DNA of 64,000 nucleotides from Anisodus tanguticus (GCA_034509755.1 CM067559.1:15606501-15670500); one strand, 5' to 3'. Positions 1 to 11,842 are shown, counted from the stretch's first letter. Notes: generated by a model from the letters alone, not told the origin. Numbers and translations: made by a program.

Positions 1-158
1 CACTCAATCTCAGCCTTCATGGTTGCCATCTGCTGCAATAGTTGGGCGATGTATTCATCCTGGACGGTAGTATTTCTCCTTTCTGAAGTCTCCGGTTCAC
101 CTCCCGAAAGAGCGAAAAGTCTCAGGCCAGTCTATTCGAATGCGCCTGTATCAGTCAT
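1..158 (-). pseudogene. Gag N-terminus of the Ogre/Tat-like element, partial
   Basis: An ATG at 158-156 on the minus strand opens a frame that runs to the window edge (about 52 codons). The translation contains an acidic, Gln/Met-rich stretch (DEYIAQLLQQMATMKAEIE), a coiled-coil-like pattern seen at the start of gag in Solanaceae giant-LTR Gypsy elements; that comparison is from memory. An in-frame TAG at codon 9 suggests the copy is dead or that translation starts later. Gag would form the cytoplasmic virus-like particle. Only the N-terminal part is visible, so no capsid or zinc-knuckle motif can be checked. Confidence 0.4.
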
Positions 159-1088
159 TCTGCTGGATGACCGTGCCTTTGATCTTGTGAAGTAGGAATG
201 TTCCGCCAGTTTTAGTCAACGCGAATCAACCTTTTGGGGAAATAAAGCAGGCAAAATAAACCTTCTAAAAAATGAAGAAAATCAAGTTAGTATAAGGCGA
301 GTAATTATTGCTTCAAATAATATGCACAGAGTGAAAGCAGAAAAATATCAAGAAGATTGTATGAAAAGTAAATGCGCGTCCTAATATGCATGGGGACTCT
401 CTTATGCCAGGGGTGGGCCTAAAAGTCAAATATGCGAGATTATGATAGATTGATCCAAGCTTCTAAATTGAAATGCTTTCCGTTGAAAATACAGGCTGAA
501 TGAATATGCATTTTCCAACTCCGGCATGTCATTAGGATTGGGTCTGTCTATCATTATCATGCTACACATAATATGTTGATTAGTCGTTGGGTTGTTAGAC
601 CCGTCGACAATTTGGTGAACTTCTTAATTGTGGAGTCGATACCAAGGATCGACCCACCTAAGATGTATCTATGCATGACTTAAGATAAAGGATGGTATTG
701 CTCTATCCTAAATCTTCTTAGATTTGGCTTACTAGACCCAATGTTTCCAAGCAGACTGCTCGAATGAGAAGACTACGCGGCCACCGGATGGTCCGGACGC
801 TCCGCGCATATGCCAACTCTCCTAAAATTTAGAAATTTGAAAGAAAATTTTGCGGCTGTGCAAAACACACCTCACGTATATGTGTGATAGTGTCAATTTT
901 TTGAAGTAGAGGAAATATGAGCAAAACGCCAATTTAAGAAAAAGCAGTAAAAGAAATAAGCAATTAAAGCAGTTAAAGCATACAAAAACTTTCACAAAGG
1001 AAGCAATTTAAAGCACTAGATCAAATAAGGTGCAAAATAAAGCGCAATAATAATTAACCTGAGTTTGCTATGGTTAAGAACCTAACTT

Positions 1089-1105
1089 CCCCAGCGGAGT
1101 CGCCA
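1089..1105 (-). other. Primer-binding site (tRNA-Arg type)
   Basis: On the minus strand this reads TGGCGACTCCGCTGGGG, three bases downstream of the LTR end at 1109. This 3'-CCA-complementary form is the one reported for Ogre elements primed by tRNA-Arg. It fixes the element orientation as minus and shows that 1109-3993 is the 5' LTR. Confidence 0.65.
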
Positions 1106-1108
1106 TGC

Positions 1109-3993
1109 TGTCGGGCCCATTTTTTTCCGCCCCATCTCCGAGGAAGGAAAGGGGGATCCGACATGGTCGTAACGTATGGGCTTTTCCTGAATTGATAAAG
1201 TTGTTAAGGAGTCGCCACCAGGGCACCTAAATGTTAACTAAAATGCTGAAAAATAAACTCTGATTAATGGTCTGCTAAACTATGAGATTCTAGGTAAGGG
1301 TTCTATTATCCTAAATGGAAGGGGTTAGGCATCCTTTAAGATCCGCTAACTTACAGTTGTCCGGTCAAACTCATGTTAATTATTATGCTAAGGAAAATGC
1401 ATGTTTAAAATATAAGGTGAAAGAGATGTTGCAAGTAATTTAAAAGAATGTATTTTGACAATGTAAGGATTTTACCATTTATTCTTTTGAAGAGTCTTGC
1501 GAAGGTGATTGTGATTTTGAGAAATAAATTCCGACATACGATCCGGAAAGAATATGCATGGCATTTTTATACAACTATATGTAAAATTGATTTTTTAGAG
1601 AAAAGTATCCATTTGTATGACATTGTTTATAAAATACATGCAAAGTTGATTTTTAGAATAAAAACATGCATTTGTATGGCATTATTCATAAAATATATGT
1701 AAAGTTGATTTTTGGATAAAAGTATACATTTGTATAGCATTATTTACAAAATATATGAAAAATTGATTTGTTGATAAAGTATGCATTGCAAGGGCTTATA
1801 AAATGTAATGTGAAATTGAGTTTTTGATAAAAACATGCATGATTTATAGCATATAGGTAAATTTGATTTTTTGACAAAAGTATGCACTTGTATGACATTA
1901 TTTATAAAATACATAGAAAGTTGATTTTTTTGGATAAAGTATGCATTTGCATGGTATTATATATAAAATACATATTTTGCATTTGATAGTAAAGGAAGAG
2001 TGTAAAGGATTTATAACGCAAGGAAGTGATTTTTATGAAAGTCATTTTAAGTCGCAATTTGAATAAAACGAAACCTTATTTGTATGGTTAATAATGCGGA
2101 TAAAAATGACCAAATTATTTTGAAAGTTTAAACATGCATGACGAGCCTGAAATAAATAAGCTAGCGGCGAGTTTCCAATTTTTAAACTACCCGAGCCTAA
2201 ATAAACTAGCGGCGGGTTTCCAATTTAAACTACCTTTTTAATCTATCCATTCAAGACCTAATTATTCCAAGTATTCCGATGACCGCACAAAAATTAAATA
2301 ATTATTACAACCCGAAAAATAAAGTAGAAACGGCGATATTAATGAATTTAAAGCAGCGACTAGGGCAGATGACGATATCATCCCGCCCTATTTGTTTAGA
2401 AATCCCGAGGCCGGAGAATGCAAGGAATGTGGATGCGGGTCTTCGATTTGACAATAGTCATGATGAGTCTCATTAAGAGATTCTTCGTTGCTCCCGATGC
2501 ATTTCATGTAAATAAAAGAAAAGAAAAGGATTAGTGACGGAACACAAAAATATATATTTATATATAATGTAAACAAATAATTCATGAAAGATAAAGTGTT
2601 ATTGGGAAGAATATGTTGTTGGGCCCTTAAGCCCAACGGCTCAAGCAGTTTGCGGAATTAACTAAATGTGGGCCAATAGGCCCATGGGACATGCATAGAA
2701 GAGGGAAAATAAATATCGCAATTGGAACGTACCCCGAATTTTCAGATACAAATAAATATCCATAATGAAGCTCAAACACCTACTTTATATCAATTAGAAA
2801 ACCAGAATAACAGTCTAGCAGGCACAAAGAAATAATATTCCAAGTATTTAAACTCAATATTGGGCCTAGACAGAACACATAATACGCAGAAATAAAGGGG
2901 CAGGCCCAATAACTCGCATGTTTTTCTCAGATTTTGAAGAGAGGAAAAGAAAACAGGCCCAAAACGCACATCAGCCCAATCTTCTATTATCTAACGAACA
3001 TACGAGCCCATACTTACATGTGTGGGACTGATATATAAAAGATATTCCTAATATATGTGGTATACCTGAAGGTATACAAAAGTATATAACCGAAAAACCA
3101 CTTTTTTAATTTCTTGTTTCCGGATTCGGATCGAAAAAGGCCCTTTGAATGCTGGTTTTTGGACTCAAAAAGACCCCTTAAAGTGAAGAACGAAGGGGGT
3201 ATTTATAGATGGATTCCCCCAAGAATCGTTCACCCCATACCCCCTTCACTTTCGGATTTGAAATTCAAAATAAAAGGGCAAAGAGACGATTTTTTTAAGC
3301 GGATTATGGGGGATAGGGTATGGGTGAAGTGATGGGTGGTGTCGGCGAGGCAGAAGGGGGTTGGTGGTGGCAGGGTGTGGGTCACGACTGGGTTGTAAAA
3401 GAAGGGAGGATAGGGTTTGTTTTGTTTAGGTTTTGGGTTTTAGGGGGAATAAATGGGCTGGGGCAATTTGGGCCGGCAGGTCGTTTGGACCTAATATGGG
3501 GGGTGGACGATTGGGCCATTTTTATGGTGGGTTCATATTATATTTTGGGTGAATGGAAAATGGGTTATGGATTAAAAATATAAAAAGTGATTATTACTTA
3601 AAAAAATGCTTCGAAATATAAATTATTAAAAAATAAAATAATGATGTGATAATAATAAAACATAATATTTACGAAATTCTTAATGCTTAATAAAAATGCG
3701 ATGTCATTTTCCGAAAATAAAATAACATGGAATATTATGGTAAAATCTATGATTATGATATTAAAGCCAATGATTGTAGAAAAATGTGAATAATAATAAT
3801 GATAATAAATAATGATATTAAGATTAATAATAAATATATATATATATATATATAGTAGAAAAATGTGAATAATAATATTGATAATAAATAATGATATTAA
3901 GAATAATAATAAATATATATATATAAATTATTTTGAGGTATCAAAATATTTTAAATTGCAAATAAATATCGAAAAGGTGGGGAGGTGTCAACA
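1109..3993 (-). repeat. 5' LTR of the Ogre/Tat-like element (LTR A)
   Basis: Plus-strand ends are TGTCGGGCCC at 1109 and GTGTCAACA ending at 3993, so the minus-strand LTR begins TGTTGACACC and ends CCCGACA. It shares blocks with the solo LTR at 4297-8019, for example the stretch near 1316-1345 around GGGGTTAGGCATCC and the AT-rich end near 3940-3990. It is about 840 bp shorter than that copy. It contains (TA)n at about 3835-3855 and 3914-3924. Short frames inside it are not genes. Confidence 0.7.
1545..1985. repeat. Degenerate ~60-70 bp tandem repeats in LTR A
   Basis: A unit pairing a CATTTGTATGGCATTATT-like block with AAAATACATG and GTTGATTTTT recurs roughly six to seven times with many substitutions. 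The same kind of array occurs at 4640-5060 in the solo LTR, so it is a family trait, not a local expansion. Confidence 0.6.
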
Positions 3994-4296
3994 CAGATGC
4001 TGATTGGTGTGATTGTCCAGACACTAGATGCTCCACATCTGGCTATTGTATGTTCCTTGGAAATAACTTGGTCTCATAGTCTGCCAAGAGACAATCTACT
4101 TTATCACGTTCTAGTGCGGAGGCCGAGTATCGAGATGTAGCCAATGTGGTCTCTGAATCATGTTGGTTACGGCATCTTCTCTTAAAACTTCATTGCCCCA
4201 TTCAGAAAGCTACATTGATTTATTGTGATAATGTTAGTGTCATCTATCTATCTGGTAATCCAGTTCAACACCAACGCACAAAACATATCGAGATGG
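3994..4296 (+). pseudogene. Copia element C1: RNase H fragment
   Basis: The frame reads DADWCDCPDT, then SAKRQSTLSRSSAEAEYR, WLRHLLLKL, LIYCDNVSVIYLS and HQRTKHIEM, the conserved RNase H block of plant Ty1/copia pol. RNase H removes the RNA strand during reverse transcription in the virus-like particle. A Trp codon before SAKRQ has become TAG, so the copy is dead. The left side is lost where the Ogre-like element inserted, and the frame is cut at 4296 by the solo LTR. It resumes at 8021 (DIHFVREK), which shows that both fragments belong to one element. Confidence 0.85.
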
Positions 4297-7200
4297 TGTG
4301 CCCGCCATTTTTTAACCCCGGCGTCTGCACCCGGCCGAATCCCCTGTGCGTTTTAAAATTAAAAGGGCTAGCTTCTAAAGCTTGTTTTTGGAAAATCACC
4401 ACCTAATTTATTACACGGTGAATTAGCGCACCTAAATTTAGCATAAATGCTACAAAAATAAACTTCAATTTATGGTCTGCGAAATTACGAGATTCTAAGT
4501 AAGAGTTTTTTATTATTCTAAAAAGAAGGGGTTAGGCATCCTTTAAAATCTGCTTAACTCTAACAATGTATGTTTCAAATGTATGAAGTTTAAGGAAAGA
4601 ATATTGCAAATAATTGATTTGAAAGATGCATTTTTGCCAAATTGCATGGCTTTATTTATAAAAATACATATAAAATGAATTTGTTAGTAGAAATATGTAT
4701 TGCATGACATAACTTATAAAGTGTATGTAGGATTAAAAAAATAAAGATAGCATTTGTAAGACATGCCTTATAAAATGCATGTAGAATAAAAGTGCATACA
4801 CTTGTATAACATCGTTTATAAGATGCATGTGAATTGATTTTGATGAAAAGCATGCGTTTTGTATGTAAAATTGGTTTTGATGAAAGGTAGATATTATACA
4901 CAAAGTATGCATTTTGTATATATGTGGAGTTGATTTTGGATAAAGACGTGCATTTGTTTTTAGAATACGAAAGCATACATTTTTAAAGCATTATTTATAA
5001 AATACATGTAGAGTTGAGAAAGTATGCATTTTATATGACATTATTCATAAGAAGATGTGAAGTTTATTCATTTACAAAAATACGTATTTGGTGATTTGAT
5101 AATAGAAACAAATTTTTATTTATAATGTGAAAAAATAATTTTATGGAAATCTTTCAATGTTACAAATCGGATAAAATGCAAACCTTATTTTTTAGGATTA
5201 ATGAAAGTGAATAAGAGATCGCCAAATTATTTTTTGAAAGAGATTAAAGCATGCATAACGAGTTTAAAAAATAGAATAAAGTAATTAGCGGCTAAGTTTG
5301 GAACATACAACACGGTCCTAAACAAATAAAGCTAGCAATGGGTTTCCAATTCAACCGAGCCAAAGAAATAAACTACTATCCTATTCATGCATCTATTCGC
5401 GGCCTAATCATTCTAAGCATTCTAATGACAGTACATAATTAAATAATTATTACAACCCGAATAATAATGAAAGACATTAGACAATGAATAAAAGCAGCGA
5501 CTAGGACGGATGACGATATCATAGCACCTTATTTGTTTTGAAGTCCCGAGGCTAGAGAATGCATTGAACGCGGGTGTGGTTCTTCGTTTTGGACAAAGTC
5601 ATGATGAGTCTCATAACGAGACTCTTCGTTACTCCCAATGCATTTCATGTAAATAAAATAAAAGAAAAGAAGGATTAGTAGACAGAACGAGAATATAAAC
5701 ACATGAATATTCCCAATATATATATGTGCAAAATATACTAACTTAAATGTACATAGGAATGCATAATCATGTCCGTATATTTTATATATCCTTAAGACAT
5801 CATTTTTCAGATTTGCCATGTTAAAGTAGCCGAAAAAAAGAACATGTGCTAACACATCCGGTTCCAAATTCAAACATAAATAAAATAGGCAAGGAAGACC
5901 AATGTACAAGTTAGGTAAACAAACATGATAAATTCAGTTGAACCTATCCTAATCTCAAAGAAACATGATATTCGTAAACTTAAACCAAACGTACATACTA
6001 TTATATAAACATAGATAAACAGACTCTTTCCAAATTTGCACATATTAATCTAGAATATATCGTGTAAATATCGTCATTTAAATCAATTAAAGTATGCTAT
6101 CATTGATTGATTTAGTAGGTAGCAACCAAGCTAACAACATACAATAATTTGAATATCAATAATCCACTAAGTGTCCTAAGAGTGTTTAATCAAGCCACAG
6201 TTCCTTCCAAACACGTATTAATCTTACGTTGTCCGTATTGCACTTAATAATGAACTCAAGATATCTGCTAGAACTAATAACAGTAATTAGTTAACCAAAA
6301 CATCGAAGCAGTATATCTATCGCATATCAACTCCAAATCAGAAATATCCCAACGACATATATACAATTATGCAAGCAAAACATCTCATTATCATATTAAT
6401 TAATCAAGACTACACTACTTAGCAAAATATCATACTAAAATCAAGCATAAAACACACAATCAAATAGGCTTATAGAAATATAGAAGAATTGAAATTAGTC
6501 TAACCTTTTCCGGGTAGCGAACCAAGGCGTTGTTCTAAATAGTCGAATCCGCTCGAAAATGTTTAGAATTCAGTTTTTTGGATTTGATCACCGAATTCTG
6601 AATTTGTAATTCTGAAACAAAATTCTGTTTCTGAAAATTTTTTACCTGACCCGAAATCAAATCAAACCCAAATTGAGCGAAAAATATGAGGAATGAAATG
6701 AAATTTTCAGATTGCAAAATTAAAGGCTAAAAGTAGTGTTTCGGATTCGGAAATCTAAGATACAAAAGGGGTATTTCGGATTTGGGAATTAAGAAACAAA
6801 AGGGGTGATTTGTAACCAAAATTAAGAACAAACAAACTTGAATTTATAATCTTCAAATCCAAACTAAAAATCTGATTTTTTTGACCCGATTTTCGACCCG
6901 TGGTGACCTACCCGACCCGGAACCCGAAAAAACAGTGGAAAAAATAGCAAAATTTCAGATTCGTCACCACCAAAAACCAATAATTTCGACCTATATTTTC
7001 GGAATCCTTAAGATGAAGAACACATGTAAAAGAAAGAACAAATACTCTTAAGAAGATTTCGGATTTTTGAAATCCGGATCCCAAAGAACAATACAAACAA
7101 AATGCAATACAACCTTTAAGAAGATTTCGGATTTTCCAAACTTAAACCTAAATTTTTGACCTAAAATCGACCGAAAAAACCTCAAAAACCGACCGAAAAC

Positions 7201-8019
7201 TCGACCCGAAAATCCCCTAAAATCCGACCCCAAAATCTGTGAACAGAGGGGGGTTTTTATAGATACACACCCCAACGTTCACCCATCATACCCCTTACAA
7301 AATGAATTCGAATTTCAAACAAAAAGGGGGGCAAAATCTGATTTTTGGGGGTATGGGTTGGTGAGGTGATAGGGTAGGTTGGTGGTGTCAGGCGGCGGTG
7401 TCAGGGGTATGGGGGTGGCAGGCATGGAGGTAGGGATGCGGCGCCGTTGGGGGGTCTTGGTTGGGGGGGGGGGTTGGTTTGGTGTTAGGTTTTTTAGGGT
7501 TGGGTTTTTAGGGTAGGGGGAATAAAAGGGGGGGAATGGCTATTGGGCTCTGGTTTGGGCCGACGGGTGGGGTTTCGGTTGGGCCTGGTCGGGTTTGGCT
7601 GACTGGGCCCTATTTTTTGGAATTGGGTTTGTTTGAGGGTTAAGGATAAAAATGAGTATTGAGTTTAAAATATAAAAAAGGTTTAATAAAAATGCTTTGA
7701 AGAAATGTAAATTATTTAAAATAAGATATAACGATGTGATAATAATAAAAAGAATATTTTCGAGATGCTTAATGCTTATTTAAAATTAAAATGTGGTGTC
7801 ATTTTGCGAAAAATAGAAATACATAGAATATTACGGTAAAAATTATAATTAGGATATTAAAAGGCAAATGATAGTAAAAATGCTAATAATAAACAATAAT
7901 ATTGAAAATAGACGATGATATATATATATATATATATATTAAAATTATTTTTGAGGTGTCGAAATATTTAAAATTGCAAATAAATATCAAAAAAGAGTGG
8001 ACAAAATTGGGTGTCAACA
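4297..8019 (-). mobile_element. Solo LTR of the Ogre/Tat-like family (LTR B)
   Basis: The block starts TGTGCCCGCC at 4297 and ends GTGTCAACA at 8019, with GATGG (4292-4296) on the left and AATGG (8020-8024) on the right: a 5-bp target duplication with one mismatch. Removing it restores the Copia frame HIEM|DIHFVREK. No internal region is present, so this is a solo LTR left by LTR-LTR recombination. It shares sequence and orientation with LTR A (3.7 kb against 2.9 kb). It carries a tandem array (4640-5060), a G-rich stretch (7350-7620) and (TA)n at 7918-7940. Confidence 0.75.
4640..5060. repeat. Degenerate tandem repeats in LTR B
   Basis: This is the same kind of unit as at 1545-1985, with AAAATGCATGT, GTTGATTTTG and CATGCATTTTGTATG-like blocks spaced 50-70 bp apart. 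Several copies have decayed. Confidence 0.5.
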
Positions 8020-8194
8020 AATGGATATCCACTTTGTTCGCGAAAAGGTAGCTCGTGGACAAGTACGCATCTGTCATGTCCCTTCCATGTATCAAATTAC
8101 AGACATCTTTACGAAGGGTCTTCCCTCGGTTCAATTTGAACATTTTAGGGACAGTCTCAGCGTACGAAGACCGCCCGCTATGACTGCGGGGGTG
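8020..8194 (+). pseudogene. Copia element C1: C-terminus of pol and PPT
   Basis: This continues the frame broken at 4296: DIHFVREKVARGQVRICHVPS, then TDIFTKGLPSVQFEHFR and a proline-rich end (RRPPAMTAGV) with the stop overlapping the polypurine tract GCGGGGGTG. The same C-terminus and tract occur in C3 (near 37300) and, on the minus strand, in C4 (near 26030), so the five Copia copies are related. An Ale/Retrofit-type lineage is my inference. Confidence 0.85.
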
Positions 8195-8514
8195 TGAAAA
8201 TATACTGTGGTATACACGATAAATAGGCATATACAATGCCTTGTGTATACCGTGTATATCACGGAAACACAAGGAACCGGTCAGTGATATACTTACCAAA
8301 CTGACGGTGATATACATGGTAAGTATATCACGGTTTGGAGAGGTTTTTGTACCATATTATTTGTAATTAATTTGCATTGTACACTTACCATAATTGTAGG
8401 ATTCTTCTACAAACAGAATAGGATTTTGGAATAGGATAAAATTGGATTTTCCATATTGTAAATTTTATATATACTCATTCATTAATGAAAATAATCAAGC
8501 GATTATTTCTTTCA
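8195..8514 (+). repeat. 3' LTR of Copia element C1
   Basis: Starts TGAAAATATAC directly after the polypurine tract and ends GATTATTTCTTTCA. The end closely matches the C5 LTR (47908-48116, minus), so C1 and C5 share a family. It is rich in TATAC/GTATA motifs (8205-8330). A GTTGG pentamer follows at 8515; its partner is outside the window. Confidence 0.75.
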
Positions 8515-8686
8515 GTTGGGCCCCATCTTATATTGTCCACGCTCCATATGTCCAGCCCTGGACGTGAGGCGGGGTGTTGAGTTCTCCCATATCGGTGGGA
8601 TAAGTGATCCTTAGTGTCCTTATATGGCTTGGGCAATCCTCCTCCCTTTAAGCTAGCTTTTGGGGTTGAGTTAGACCCAAAATTCT
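8515..8686 (+). mobile_element. TRIM remnant (internal part plus one LTR)
   Basis: The sequence TTGGGCCCC...ATATTGTCCACGCTCC matches the internal region of the intact TRIM at 50131-50472 (read on its minus strand). It is followed by an LTR-like block from 8575 (TGTTGAGTTCTCCCATATCGG-like) to about 8686 (GGTTGAGTTAGACCCAAAATTC). It is diverged and lacks the other LTR. C1 probably inserted into the internal region of this older TRIM. Confidence 0.6.
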
Positions 8687-9147
8687 ATTAGTTTGAGAAT
8701 GCACAATTTTAATTTTGAGCGTATCTTTTTACATTTGAAAAAAAATTGAAAAAAATTAGATCCTTAACCAACAAAGAAAAATTTATTTTGTTGTCGGTAA
8801 TTACATATATTAACTATTTATTGGCCCCGTCTGAAAAATATTTTCTTGAAGCTTGGAAAAAATAATATGTGAAAAGTTTAAAATTAAAGTTGAAAAGAGT
8901 TGAAATTGTGTATAATAATTTTATTTGGAGAAAATATTGAAATTTTGCAAGCGAAACATTGCTTCATTTGATGATACTCTTCAAACAAAATTTTCAGCTT
9001 CAATTCTAAGTTTAACGTTGAAGTTAAAGGATAAAATGATAAAACAAACATCGATATGCAAATAAGATGTCTCCAAACCTTTAATTTATACAAGAATTCT
9101 TTAAAATATGCATATCATAAAAATTTAAATTTTTTGTTTAATTTAAA
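8685..9147. repeat. Direct repeat copy 1 (~460 bp, unknown)
   Basis: Begins CTATTAGTTTGAGAATGC and ends TTTGTTTAATTTAA. It matches 9985-10443 almost base for base apart from small indels. It has no coding signal and no TG...CA ends, so an LTR pair is unlikely. Confidence 0.8.
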
Positions 9148-9984
9148 TTGACAATATTTTTTATTTTTCTAATTTTTTTTTATCTTTCCTTGGCGCATAA
9201 ACTTCAAGAAAGTTAATTTTATCTTTATGCATAATTTATAATCTCTATTTTTGTAATTGTAAGCAGTGTCGGCTTAACCGTGAAGCTGGTGAAGCGGACG
9301 CTTTATGCCCTCAAATATTTAAAGAAAGATTGAATGAATTAGGTATATTATCAGTGAGTTAATGGTGAAATATACACCTAAATTATCACCTTTTTCGTGA
9401 TTTTCATACCTCAACTATCCATTGTTCTATTTACCTACCTTAACTATCACTCATTTATATTAAAACACACCTCGATGTATCGTATGTTAGGCGGCCGTAA
9501 TATTTTGTTACATTGTACCGATAGATAAATAAGAAAAGGCTTAGCATATCCAATAAAGCCTTCTTAGTTGTGGAAGCAGCAACCGATCTGTTGGAAAGTT
9601 CCTGCATAAGTTGTCGGATTTAGTTAGCCTTCACGTGTCTGTCGTCGATTGATTTTAAATTTTAAAAAAATATATATATGAAATTCTCTTTTTCTTAAAT
9701 TAAGACTTCACAATAAAGTTTGGCTTTAGGCCACCAATGATATTGAACCACCGTAAGAATTTCTTTCTTTTTTCCTCTTCAAGATCGGTAGACTGAGAAA
9801 CATGATGAAGTAATACGTAGCTCATACATCTGAATTCACACAGAAAAGAAAAGATCGAAAGATTGAGAAAAGGAAAAAGAAAAACAAATATAAAGTGAAC
9901 GAGATTTGAAGTTATACAGCTTGTGTCATCATTGAGCCATTTTTATTTCATTAACCTTTTTTTCTTTCTTAAACAATAGTACTC
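9148..9984. other. Spacer between direct repeats; no gene
   Basis: AT-rich non-coding DNA. Around 9360-9480 it contains text typical of plant MITE-like repeats (GGTGAAATATACACCTAAATTATCACC), but only one arm is visible, so no element is called. Nothing else is recognised. Confidence 0.4.
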
Positions 9985-10443
9985 CTATTAGTTTGAAAAT
10001 GCACAATTTTAATTTTGAGCGTATGTTTTAAAATTAGATTTTTTTAAAAAAAAAATAGATCCTTAACCAACAAAGAATAATTTATTTTGTCGTCGGTAAT
10101 TACATAGATTAACTATTTATTGGCCCCGTCTGAAAAATATTTTCTTGAAGTTTGGAAAAATAATATATGGAAAGTTTAAAATTAAAGTTGAAAAGAGTTG
10201 AAATTGTGTTTAATAATTTTATTTGGAGAAAATATTGAAATTTGCAAGCGAAACATTGCTTCATTTGATGATACTCTTCAAACAAAATTTTCAGCTTCAG
10301 TTCTCGGTTTAACGTTGAAGTTAATGGATAAAATGATAAAACAAACGTCTATATGCAAATAAGATGTCTCCAAAACCTTTAATTTATACAAGAATTCTTT
10401 AAATATGCATATCATAAAAATTTAAATTTTTTGTTTAATTTAA
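9985..10443. repeat. Direct repeat copy 2 (~460 bp, unknown)
   Basis: Second copy of 8685-9147, offset by 1300 bp. The next 210 bp (10444-10654) show nothing recognisable. Confidence 0.8.
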
Positions 10444-10654
10444 TCTTTATAATAAGAACATGAAAAAAACCTGCCATGCGCGTTTAGAGAAACTAGTAAA
10501 TTATAAAAATGTATATCATATGTAAAAGTATTTAACACATCGTTAGCTATAAAAATGAAGTTTTGGTGATTTTCAATTGCAATCTTTGTTCTAAACTAGT
10601 CAAAATCATCTCCATTAAATTTTGTCAACAATCTCCTTGCACTATTTTCAACAA

Positions 10655-11535
10655 GTCTAAGAGCCAGTTTGGCCAATCAGCTAAAAGTTTCTTGTTTTGA
10701 GAAGTGCGTTTTTTAAAGGTATTTTTCAAAAAAGTACTTTTGATGAGAAGCAACGTGTGTTTGGCTAATCCATTTGAAAAATATTATTGATAAGCAGATT
10801 ATGTTTGGCTAATATTCTTTAAAAAGTATTTTTGAGTGTCAAATTATCAAAAAGGACAAGTATCAATGAACGTTTATTATTAAAATTATTTTATAGAGGA
10901 AAATTATTTTAAATATCTATATGAATGACTTTAATTAAGTTTTTATATTTATTTAATTAAAAAAATTAATTAATATAATACATAAATAAATCAAAAAAAT
11001 ATAAAATATTGATATAATATCAACATGGTGATTTAAATATACTAAAAGACATGAACCAAAATAAAATTTAAAATCATTCCATAAATAAAAATTCAACACA
11101 AAAATACAACGTCAAATAAAATAAAACATTATTAATTATAAATTAATGAATTAATGAGGGACAAGAGGAGGTTGCTCAGATGATAAGTATTCTCCACTTT
11201 CAACCTGAAGGTTGCGAGTTTGAGTCACCAAGGGAGCGAAGGGGAGAGACCTTCGGGGAGGAGATTAAAAAAATGAATTAATGAGGGATATACTTGATAA
11301 ATATGTATTTATGATAGGGATATTTTTATCCTGAAGAAAATAAATTTTTGCTTCTGCTTTTATCGAAAAGCATAAATTTTTTGCTTCTTTCCAACCGCAA
11401 AAAAATCGCTTCCGCTTCTACGTAAAAGTAATTTTACTAATTGGTCAAACACCTCAAATGACCAAAAAAGATATTTTTTTCTCAGAAAAAACTGCTTTTG
11501 GCTTCAAAATCACTTGGCCAAACACGCTCTAGATA
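10655..11535. mobile_element. Non-autonomous DNA element with TTTGGCCAA-type inverted ends
   Basis: The left end reads AGAGCCAGTTTGGCCAATCAG. The right end, reverse complemented, reads AGAGCGTGTTTGGCCAAGTG. Further in, both arms have related AAAAGTACTTTT or AAAAGCAGTTTTTTC text. There is no transposase and no convincing target duplication, so the superfamily is open. A SINE is nested inside. Confidence 0.5.
11162..11271 (+). mobile_element. tRNA-derived SINE with 17-bp target duplications
   Basis: A 110-bp unit with an A-box-like segment (GTTGCTCAGATGATAAG) and a clear pol III B box (GGTTGCGAGTTTGAGTC), ending in an A-rich tail. It is flanked by identical 17-bp copies of AATGAATTAATGAGGGA at 11145-11161 and 11272-11288. 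Long direct repeats of this kind are the mark of LINE-driven target-primed reverse transcription. It lies inside the DNA element at 10655-11535 and is therefore younger. Confidence 0.85.
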
Positions 11536-11842
11536 ACACGATCAGACCTTCTCACAAAAAAACAGATTCGAAACTCAATACCACTTCTTCAAGTTTGTTT
11601 AATAATGATTAATTATTTTTCTAATTAATATAATTTTCACCATCAAAATCTTACAAACCCACTACTCTAACCACAATTTCAGCTCCAACCCCAACAACAA
11701 ATTATCTTTGTCAACTAACATTCAAGAAGCACTGGGTTGCATAAGAGAAATAGAAAAAGTGACATATCCCTCTAATTATTATATAAAATATGAGTTGATT
11801 CGGTAGAGCATTAAAAAACATGACCTATTTTCGTGATAAATT
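11536..11842. other. Intergenic; no feature seen
   Basis: AT-rich sequence without a coding frame, inverted repeat or recognised element between the DNA element and Copia C2. Confidence 0.4.

Larger units (their letters stand above)
1..3993 (-). mobile_element. Ogre/Tat-like Gypsy element, 5' end (runs off left edge)
   Basis: Read on the minus strand, the order is 5' LTR (3993 to 1109), a primer-binding site, a leader of about 930 bp and the first codons of gag, which leave the window at base 1. A very long LTR (2885 bp) with a primer site of the TGGCGACTCC type is what is known for plant Ogre/Tat elements, so that assignment is likely but rests on these two traits plus the gag start. The right end interrupts a Copia RNase H reading frame at 3993/3994. 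The other target duplication lies outside the window. The leader (159-1088) shows no other recognisable feature. Confidence 0.65.

Noticed and set aside
3114..3583. Frames of 72-87 codons at 3114-3583
   Set aside because: G-rich low-complexity part of the Ogre-like LTR; the equivalent region of the second LTR (7048-7620) does not preserve them.
8685..10443. Direct repeats as LTRs of a small retroelement
   Set aside because: Ends are not TG/CA, no primer site or polypurine tract lies next to the inner ends, and no coding text lies between.
11162..11271. Possible tRNA gene
   Set aside because: A and B boxes are present but no cloverleaf, anticodon stem or acceptor pairing; the 17-bp flanking duplications and A-rich tail mark a SINE.
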